From Methanomassiliicoccaceae archaeon (GTDB taxonomy: Archaea > Thermoplasmatota > Thermoplasmata > Methanomassiliicoccales > Methanomethylophilaceae): a DNA stretch of 10,951 nt. The translations under genes and the position numbers were made by a program. The stretch spans positions 1 through 10,951 of the forward strand of contig WRKA01000164.1 of NCBI GenBank assembly GCA_009778265.1, read 5' to 3'. Each line of letters starts with the position of its first letter. Position 1 is the stretch's first letter. Of the stretch, positions 5,950-10,951 are shown piece by piece. The notes beneath the pieces are model-generated. The model saw only the letters and a list, made by a program, of their open reading frames with translations, did no database searches and was not told the DNA's origin.

Positions 5950-6765
5950 ATGAGGTTCACACCATCTCAGATGCAGCGGCTGAAGGAGTTCGGGGATGAG
6001 AGTCACGATGACGATTTCAGCGACCGGAAGGAAAGGGACAAGGCGTTCGCGAATGTTCTGCGGGAAACGGTGATCAACAACAATTCGCAGATACGCAAAA
6101 TGATATTATATCCGGACAGACACCTTCTATCGAAATTGGGAACGGACCTGGCGGAGATGCTGACGGATAACGGTTTCATCGAACTCAGGACGCCGCTGAT
6201 AATATCCTACGCCTCACTGGAAAAATTGGCCGTGACGGAAGATTCGCCGTTATTCGGACAGATATTCAGGATCGATGAGAAAAGATGTCTGCGCCCGATG
6301 ATCGCGCCCAACTTTTTTTCGATAATAAAAAAACTGAGAGAAAGGGCGGACGGGCCTATCAGGGTGTTCGAGATAGGCCCGTGCTTCAGAAAAGAAACGC
6401 AGAACGGCAATCACCTGGAAGAGTTCACGATGCTTACGCTTGCCGAGATAGGAATGAGGGTGAATCCCAAGGAAAGGCTGAAGGAATTGATATCTAAGAT
6501 CATGGGGATGACCGGGTTGAGATACAGGATGGTAACGGATCGTTCCGACGTATTCGATGAGACGATGGATGTGGTGGTCAACCGCAACGAGGTGGCGTCC
6601 GCGACGGTGGGGCCGCACGCTCTCGATAAAGATAACGAGATAAGCGAACCGTGGTGCGGCGTCGGATTCGGTCTGGAACGCCTGCTGTCGGAAGTGCTGA
6701 AGAAGAGCAACATCAGAAAGGTCAGCGGAAGTCTGGTATATCTGAACGGGGCGAAGATCTATTGA
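5950..6765 (+). CDS. pylS: Pyrrolysyl-tRNA synthetase, class without N-terminal domain, with remodelled amino-acid pocket
   Basis: Class II aminoacyl-tRNA synthetase core of 271 residues (M. alvus PylS 275) that should charge the CUA tRNA just upstream. The N-terminus (FTPSQMQRLKEFG, 3-15) matches the short class; no PylSn domain is attached. Motif 2 is intact (GPCFRKET, 143-150, then HLEEFTML, 155-162), as are motif 3 (GFGLERLL, 239-246) and the C-terminal YLNGAKI. The tail Trp235 (M. alvus Trp239) is kept. The pocket is changed: M. alvus Leu125, Tyr126, Asn166, Val168 and Tyr206 correspond to Phe122, Phe123, Thr163, Ala165 and Phe202. Asn166/Asn346 contacts the pyrrolysine amide, so substrate choice has probably shifted. 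GGGAG at 5941-5945, four bases before ATG, supports the start. No in-frame disruption is seen. Confidence 0.93.
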   Translation: MRFTPSQMQRLKEFGDESHDDDFSDRKERDKAFANVLRETVINNNSQIRKMILYPDRHLLSKLGTDLAEMLTDNGFIELRTPLIISYASLEKLAVTEDSPLFGQIFRIDEKRCLRPMIAPNFFSIIKKLRERADGPIRVFEIGPCFRKETQNGNHLEEFTMLTLAEIGMRVNPKERLKELISKIMGMTGLRYRMVTDRSDVFDETMDVVVNRNEVASATVGPHALDKDNEISEPWCGVGFGLERLLSEVLKKSNIRKVSGSLVYLNGAKIY

Positions 6766-6835
6766 CGATCCATAACAAAGACAAAGACAAAGAAAAAGCG
6801 TCCGAGGACCGCACACATGTTTTCGGGAGGAGAGC
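6766..6835 (+). other. Short pylS-pylC spacer at the usual position of pylB
   Basis: In the common pylT-S-B-C-D order pylB (3-methylornithine synthase, about 350 codons) lies here. Only 70 bp are present, with three tandem copies of ACAAAG (6775-6792) and no recognisable pylB remnant. At its end GGAGG (6826-6830), five bases before the pylC ATG, is a strong ribosome-binding site, so pylS and pylC are likely on one transcript. Confidence 0.75.
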
Positions 6836-7996
6836 ATGAGATTGGCGATCGTCGGCGGCGGGCCGCAGGGAATGGAAGCGGCATATCTGGCAAAGAAAGC
6901 GGGATTCGAGACGATAACGATAGACAGAAGGAACGACGCGCCCGCGTTCTCGCTCTCCGACGAATATAAGATACTCGATCCGGTGAAGCGGGAGAGCGAG
7001 GCGAGATTATTGTTCAAGGATTGCGACGCCGTGATCCCTGCGTGCGAGAACGTGGAACTTCTTTCGAGACTGGACGAAATGCTCAGGTACTCGATGACGC
7101 CGTTCTTATTCGATATCAACTCCTATATCATCACCTCGTCGAAGTTCGCGTCGAGCAGTATGATGGAGATGGCGGGGATACCTACGCCGAGAGGATGGAA
7201 GGATTGCGGTTATCCCGTGATAGTAAGGCCGTCGTCCCAGACCGGCGGCGCGGGCGTTACGATAGCATATGACGAAAAAGGAGTGGCCGAAGGCATAGAC
7301 AAGATACTGATGATGGGTGACGACCCCGTCATACAGGAATTAGAAGAGGGAAGGACGGTATCGGTGGAGGTGATCGGAGGAGGCGGCGGGTTCAGATCGT
7401 TCGCGGTAACGGAGATGTTCTTCGACACGGACCTTGATTGTAAAAGGGTGGTGTGTTCACCGTCGGTCCTCACCGAAAAGAAAGAGGAGGAGTTCAAAAG
7501 GATGGCCGAGACCATAGCGGATAACATAGACCTCATGTCGCTGATGAACGTCGTGGCCACCGACACGCCGAACGGTCTGAAAGTGATGGAACTCGCCGCA
7601 TTTCTGCCGAGTCAGACGCCCTCCGCCGTACTGGCGGCGACCGGGGTGAACATGCTCGGGGAGATGGTGAGATCGAAGTTCGGATACGGTTCGCCGGCGC
7701 CGCCGAAGGGATATTCGTCGTCATACGAGCATTTCGTCATCAGACACGGAAAAATGAGGACCTGCGGTGAAAAGGAGTTCGCGAACGTCCGTTTTCCGCG
7801 GACGATCAGAGGGCTGTTCGGCGCCGACGAGATGATAACGGATTTCAGCGAAGGAAAGGGAATTTGGAGATGCACGATGATCAACAGCGCCCGGAACGAA
7901 GAAGAATTGGAGAGAAAACGGAAGAGATGCATTGAAACGATCATCGAAGAATGTGATATCTCCGAATTCGCGGACACGCCGCCGGACATGCCGTAA
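6836..7996 (+). CDS. pylC: PylC homologue (ATP-grasp), with altered metal-binding motif
   Basis: PylC is an ATP-grasp ligase that joins 3-methyl-D-ornithine to the epsilon amine of L-lysine. This 386-residue protein is slightly longer than M. barkeri PylC (about 363). Family features are the N-terminal Rossmann-like VGGGPQGMEAAYLAKKAG (6-23), PVNEN-like PACENVE (68-74), LFDINSY (91-97), the nucleotide-binding VRPSSQTGGAG (130-140), QELEEGRTVSVEVIG (167-181) and the signature LPSQTP (257-262). The C-terminal catalytic motif is eroded: family DVEA is NVVA (238-241, Glu to Val240), and family EIDARFPSQTP is ELAAFLPSQTP (252-262, Asp to Ala254, Arg to Phe256). Only Glu252 remains of the metal/phosphate ligands. 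The frame is intact with a strong ribosome-binding site. It may have a new substrate, a non-catalytic role, or be losing function. pylD does not follow. Confidence 0.87.
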   Translation: MRLAIVGGGPQGMEAAYLAKKAGFETITIDRRNDAPAFSLSDEYKILDPVKRESEARLLFKDCDAVIPACENVELLSRLDEMLRYSMTPFLFDINSYIITSSKFASSSMMEMAGIPTPRGWKDCGYPVIVRPSSQTGGAGVTIAYDEKGVAEGIDKILMMGDDPVIQELEEGRTVSVEVIGGGGGFRSFAVTEMFFDTDLDCKRVVCSPSVLTEKKEEEFKRMAETIADNIDLMSLMNVVATDTPNGLKVMELAAFLPSQTPSAVLAATGVNMLGEMVRSKFGYGSPAPPKGYSSSYEHFVIRHGKMRTCGEKEFANVRFPRTIRGLFGADEMITDFSEGKGIWRCTMINSARNEEELERKRKRCIETIIEECDISEFADTPPDMP

Positions 7997-8133
7997 AAGT
8001 ACAAAAAACACATCGATACCGGGGATCAACGGCGAATGTTTTGTTATAGTTATTATTAATTATTAAAAAGCTATATATGATGCATTAATATAACTGATAC
8101 AAAAAGTATATTAACAGTGAGCGATTATTAATA
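7997..8133 (+). promoter_or_regulatory. pylC/Sel1 intergenic region with two TATA boxes
   Basis: AT-rich 137-bp gap. T-rich sequence near 8038-8062 may terminate the pylC transcript. CTATATAT (8071-8078) and AGTATATTAA (8105-8114) are TATA candidates for the next gene. The second lies about 25 bases before its ATG, which fits a leaderless mRNA. The TTTGAGAA motif of the other promoter regions is absent. Confidence 0.45.
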
Positions 8134-8643
8134 ATGATGAGAAAAAAAGACAACGGCAGGGAGTCCGATATTGTTCCGGTCTCCGAGATGACCGCGGAGG
8201 GGATGTATGCACGCGGTAAGGAACATGAGGAAGAAATGAATTACGAAGAGGCGATGGAATGGTTCCAGCTCGCCGCGGATAAAGGATGTGCGGATGCGTA
8301 TTTCCGTATCGGCATGATGTACGAGGAAGGGTTGGGCGTTCCGAAGGACAATGAAAAGGCCTTAAGAGGGTTCCGTCTCGCAGCGGAGCACGGTCATATG
8401 GAAGCGCAGTTCCTTCTCGGAGCGTCATATTTCTACGGAAAAGGTGTGCAGACCAATCATGGCGACGCGATGCGGTGGCTTCTGCTCGGCGCGGAGAAAG
8501 GTAATGCGAATTCACAGTTCCTTCTCGGGTTCATGATGCTTTCGGGGCTCGGCGGACCGAAAAAGGAACAGGAGGCGTACAATTGGCTGCGCCTCGCGGC
8601 GAATCAGGGACACGCGGAAGCGCAGAGATATTTTAATAAATAG
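8134..8643 (+). CDS. Small Sel1-repeat (TPR-like) protein, ends in UAG
   Basis: 169 residues made almost entirely of Sel1-like repeats of about 36 residues: 21-52 (degenerate), 53-88, 89-124 and 125-160. They show the usual pattern of paired helices with LG near the start, GxGV in the turn and WxxxAAxxGH at the end. Such alpha-solenoids bind other proteins or peptides; no enzyme domain, signal peptide or membrane segment is seen, so it should be cytoplasmic. Two ATGs stand in tandem (8134, 8137) and no good ribosome-binding site precedes them; a TATA box 25 bases upstream suggests a leaderless message. The stop codon is UAG, in a locus that encodes a CUA tRNA. Read-through would add 22 residues beginning AEQGRSADG, up to TGA at 8710-8712. 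Its link to the pyl genes is position only. Confidence 0.85.
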   Translation: MMRKKDNGRESDIVPVSEMTAEGMYARGKEHEEEMNYEEAMEWFQLAADKGCADAYFRIGMMYEEGLGVPKDNEKALRGFRLAAEHGHMEAQFLLGASYFYGKGVQTNHGDAMRWLLLGAEKGNANSQFLLGFMMLSGLGGPKKEQEAYNWLRLAANQGHAEAQRYFNK

Positions 8644-8652
8644 GCTGAACAG

Positions 8653-8676
8653 GGACGCTCCGCTGACGGAACGTCC
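8653..8676 (+). terminator. Stem-loop in the convergent Sel1/polB gap
   Basis: GGACGCTCCG (8653-8662) pairs with CGGAACGTCC (8667-8676) around a CTGA loop: ten positions, nine paired, one C-A mismatch. It begins nine bases after the UAG stop of the Sel1 gene and lies between convergent genes, so a terminator or mRNA-end stabiliser is the simple reading. There is no T run directly after it. The rest of the gap (to 8768) has no gene. Confidence 0.4.
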
Positions 8677-8768
8677 GTATCTGACCGTATTGGGATATTT
8701 TCGAACCTCTGAGAACACATTCCGTCAGCCGGTATCGGCACGGTCACCGATCTTCAGCGGATATGTGG

Positions 8769-10951
8769 TCAGAAGAAGTCCTTAAGGGACGTTCTTTTGG
8801 GGTCGGCCTTCTTCTGTGTCCCGGCGGTGTCGTCCTTCTTTGTCGAAGGCATCGGCGCCGTTTGGAACGTGTCGTCAAAGAGCGTGGCCTGCTGGCTTCC
8901 CAGCATGAGGTCCTTCTCGGACCATCCGAACACCTCCGTGACCCTCGACGCCATATTTGCCAGCCGTTCCGCATAGTATCTGCGGTCCGGCGTTCCCTTG
9001 AACTCCGCTCCGCTTATGTACGGTTCCACCGTCTGCGGTGTTCTTGACGAATCCGTGACGATCCACGAGACCTTCATACCGGGTATGAACTCGTAACCGA
9101 GGGCTTTCATCTTTCTCATTGCCTGGACATTTGCCATCCTGTCCGGGGAATCGTAGCTGCTCTCGTCCTTGCAGGTCCGCGAGATCACAAGGTCGGAAAG
9201 TTCCACGTTCCCGGACATCGTGTCCTGCACCGCCTTCTTCACCAAAGCGACCGCATCCTCGTTCTTCTCGTCCAATATCTTTTCGAAAAGTTCCGTAAGA
9301 AGTCTGCTCTGAAGATCGAAGGAATCCGACCGCCTTACTTCGTATCCTCTTATCAGAAGTTCCTCTTTGGGCCAGGCCACCCTGCCGACGTACCTCTTTT
9401 TCTTGCCGTGCGAGAACAGCGGCTCCATTACCTTCTCGAATTCCAGCTGTCTTCCTTCCGCGGAATATCGTTTCGCCATGGACCCGCCGAACCTAAGCGT
9501 CTCCTCCAGCGTGCCGTAAGGCGACCGGATGAACACCGAATCCGTATCGGAATAGACCACCTGTATCCCTTCGCTCTCCAATTCTTTTATGATCCCGGTC
9601 ACCGTCGCTCTTGCGAACGCGGTTATCGAGCTTCCGATGTTCTTGTCCGTGAATCTGTAAAAGGATGAGGCGAATACTCCGTAGAACGAGTTCATCAGGA
9701 CCTTGACCGCATTCTGAAGGCCGTCAAGGTAATGATATTCGTCGGCGGACGCGGTCCTCATCCTCTTCTTGATGCTGTCCCTTTCTTTCATAAGGCCGTC
9801 GAGGATCCCGGGGAGGATGCCTTCCTTTTTCTCTTTGCTCATGTACCTTACGCCGTTGGGGCTCACGATCTCGCCGTCGTCGGAGATCGTGGTGAAGCAG
9901 ATGTTCTTAGATATTATCAGCGACGGGTACATCGATTTGAAGTCCAGCACACATACCCAGTGGTACAGTCCCGGGGCCATCGTGTGAACATATCCTCCTT
10001 CTATCTGGTCGGTCCTTGAAAAACCCCCGGTCAGCGGCACGCCGACATTCAGGCGGTCCGCCTTTCTGATGAGTATCGAATCTATCAGCTGCGACGACCC
10101 CGACGTCAGCACATCCTCGAGCGGAAGTTTTGAAACGGCGGCAAGGTCCATCCCTTTCCTGACCGTTCCGAGGATATTCAGTATCCTCAGCGAAAGTTCC
10201 GCATCCTTTACGCAGTATCTGATCACCTTCTCAGGATCGCTCTTCCATTCCTGGTCCATGTTCTTGGGGTTGACGTCCATCTTCTGTTCCCCGAGAAGCT
10301 GTAACGAAACGGCATTCAGCGTTTCCTGTTTCGGCCGCAGTTCGCGTCTGACGGCCCACCACACGTCGATCACCAGACGTCCTTTGAGACGCCAGAACTT
10401 TTCGCTGACCGTTCTCGGGGACCCGCGGTCCCTTCCCCATCTGAGTTCGTTCACCTTGTTCTTCTGGGCGCGTTTGATTATCATGTTGATATCGTAATTA
10501 TCGATGTTGTACCCGCTTATCACGTCCGGGTCCTCTTTTATGATCTGTTCCGAGAATCTTTCGATGATATCTTTCTCATTACCGTATATCGGTTCGCACT
10601 CCCTTATCTTCCCGTCCTCGCCTATCACCGAACATATTGTGTATATCGTCTCGTCGGTGATGCTGTTCTCTATGTCGAACGACAGTATCCTGAGTCCCGG
10701 ATCGAAAGGTTCGATGTTCTCGAACGACGTTATCTCGACGGCGAGTTCGGTGGCGTATGTGTTCTCCACCTCGTTGCCTGTAACGGATATGCAGGCGTTC
10801 ATATCGTTATCGTACAGATAACGATGATGGAAGGGGATGTCCGCCGCCAGGATGTCGTACTCCTTTTTCCATTTGTTCCGGTATGCGGGCACCGTCCACG
10901 GGAACTTGATGGTCACTTTGATGACGCTGCGTTCCTTCCCTTTGTGATACA
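8769..10951 (-). CDS. polB: Family B DNA polymerase, N-terminus outside window
   Basis: Replicative/repair DNA polymerase with proofreading. The frame stays open to the window edge: the codons above the GTG at 10916-10914 read YHKGKERSVIK and join smoothly to the family's N-terminal domain, so that GTG is not the real start and roughly 100 residues are missing. Numbering from that GTG, exonuclease motifs are Exo I FDIE (80-83), Exo II YNIDNYD (136-142) and Exo III YCVKD (234-238). Polymerase motifs are A DFKSMYPS (325-332), B KVLMNSFYG (405-413) and C YSDTDS (455-460). All catalytic acids are present. The C-terminus ends RTSLKDFF (708-715), a PCNA-interacting (PIP) box with Arg in place of Gln. 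It converges on the Sel1 gene and looks like housekeeping DNA marking the end of the methylamine/pyl region. Confidence 0.96.
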   Translation of the reverse strand, partial: YHKGKERSVIKVTIKFPWTVPAYRNKWKKEYDILAADIPFHHRYLYDNDMNACISVTGNEVENTYATELAVEITSFENIEPFDPGLRILSFDIENSITDETIYTICSVIGEDGKIRECEPIYGNEKDIIERFSEQIIKEDPDVISGYNIDNYDINMIIKRAQKNKVNELRWGRDRGSPRTVSEKFWRLKGRLVIDVWWAVRRELRPKQETLNAVSLQLLGEQKMDVNPKNMDQEWKSDPEKVIRYCVKDAELSLRILNILGTVRKGMDLAAVSKLPLEDVLTSGSSQLIDSILIRKADRLNVGVPLTGGFSRTDQIEGGYVHTMAPGLYHWVCVLDFKSMYPSLIISKNICFTTISDDGEIVSPNGVRYMSKEKKEGILPGILDGLMKERDSIKKRMRTASADEYHYLDGLQNAVKVLMNSFYGVFASSFYRFTDKNIGSSITAFARATVTGIIKELESEGIQVVYSDTDSVFIRSPYGTLEETLRFGGSMAKRYSAEGRQLEFEKVMEPLFSHGKKKRYVGRVAWPKEELLIRGYEVRRSDSFDLQSRLLTELFEKILDEKNEDAVALVKKAVQDTMSGNVELSDLVISRTCKDESSYDSPDRMANVQAMRKMKALGYEFIPGMKVSWIVTDSSRTPQTVEPYISGAEFKGTPDRRYYAERLANMASRVTEVFGWSEKDLMLGSQQATLFDDTFQTAPMPSTKKDDTAGTQKKADPKRTSLKDFF

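Noticed and set aside
6775..6792. Three tandem ACAAAG units as a repeat array or insertion scar
   Set aside because: Only 18 bp, no flanking duplication or inverted ends; too short to call a repeat element.
6250..7119. 289-codon minus-strand frame across pylS and pylC
   Set aside because: Antisense to two recognised genes, spans their intergenic gap, and has no motif or start signal.
10914..10916. GTG as the start of polB
   Set aside because: The frame is open above it to the window edge, the residues there continue the polymerase N-terminal domain, and the motifs sit about 100 residues too early for a full-length family B enzyme.
1..10951. CRISPR array, insertion sequence, integrase or attachment site
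   Set aside because: No regularly spaced repeats, transposase or recombinase motifs, or tRNA-end duplication were seen on either strand.

Overview
The window is archaeal and almost certainly from a methanogen of the order Methanomassiliicoccales (H2-dependent methylotrophs). It carries a methylamine-type corrinoid protein, a monomethylamine methyltransferase homologue (MtmB), a minimal tRNA-Pyl with a CUA anticodon, a pyrrolysyl-tRNA synthetase of the short class without the N-terminal domain (the Methanomethylophilus alvus type), a PylC homologue and a family B DNA polymerase. Promoters are archaeal TATA/BRE elements in AT-rich gaps between GC-richer genes.

Layout. Minus strand, left part: the 5' portion of a corrinoid protein gene (1-617) with a long, partly structured leader and an AT-rich promoter zone. 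Next come the overlapping minus-strand pair chlI-chlD (4082 down to 1192), AAA+ subunits of a cobalt/magnesium-type chelatase. A 179-bp divergent promoter region separates chlI from mtmB (4262-5644, plus). Then follow pylT (5860-5926), pylS (5950-6765) and pylC (6836-7996), and a small Sel1-repeat gene (8134-8643). A convergent gap leads to polB (minus, 8769 to the right edge; its N-terminal coding part lies outside the window).

Main result: this is not an ordinary pyrrolysine cassette. (i) MtmB has an ordinary Lys codon (AAA) exactly at residue 202, where the family uses UAG/pyrrolysine, and Glu229 beside it is Met. (ii) PylS is intact, but its amino-acid pocket is rebuilt: the positions of M. 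alvus Leu125, Tyr126, Asn166, Val168 and Tyr206 are Phe, Phe, Thr, Ala and Phe. Asn166 (Asn346 in M. mazei) is the main pyrrolysine-recognition residue. (iii) PylC is an intact open frame but has lost most metal/phosphate ligands of the C-terminal ATP-grasp motif (Glu to Val, Asp to Ala, Arg to Phe). (iv) pylB and pylD are absent from the cluster; the place where pylB normally sits is a 70-bp gap. (v) The CUA tRNA is retained.

Two readings remain. The locus may be a divergent second pyl-like system that charges the amber tRNA with something other than pyrrolysine, next to a methyltransferase that no longer needs it. Alternatively it is a pyl cassette in decay. The intact frames, promoter and ribosome-binding sites argue for retained function, but the sequence cannot settle it. 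A short motif, TTTGAGAA, occurs exactly three times, in the promoter regions of the corrinoid gene, chlI/mtmB and pylT, suggesting shared regulation.
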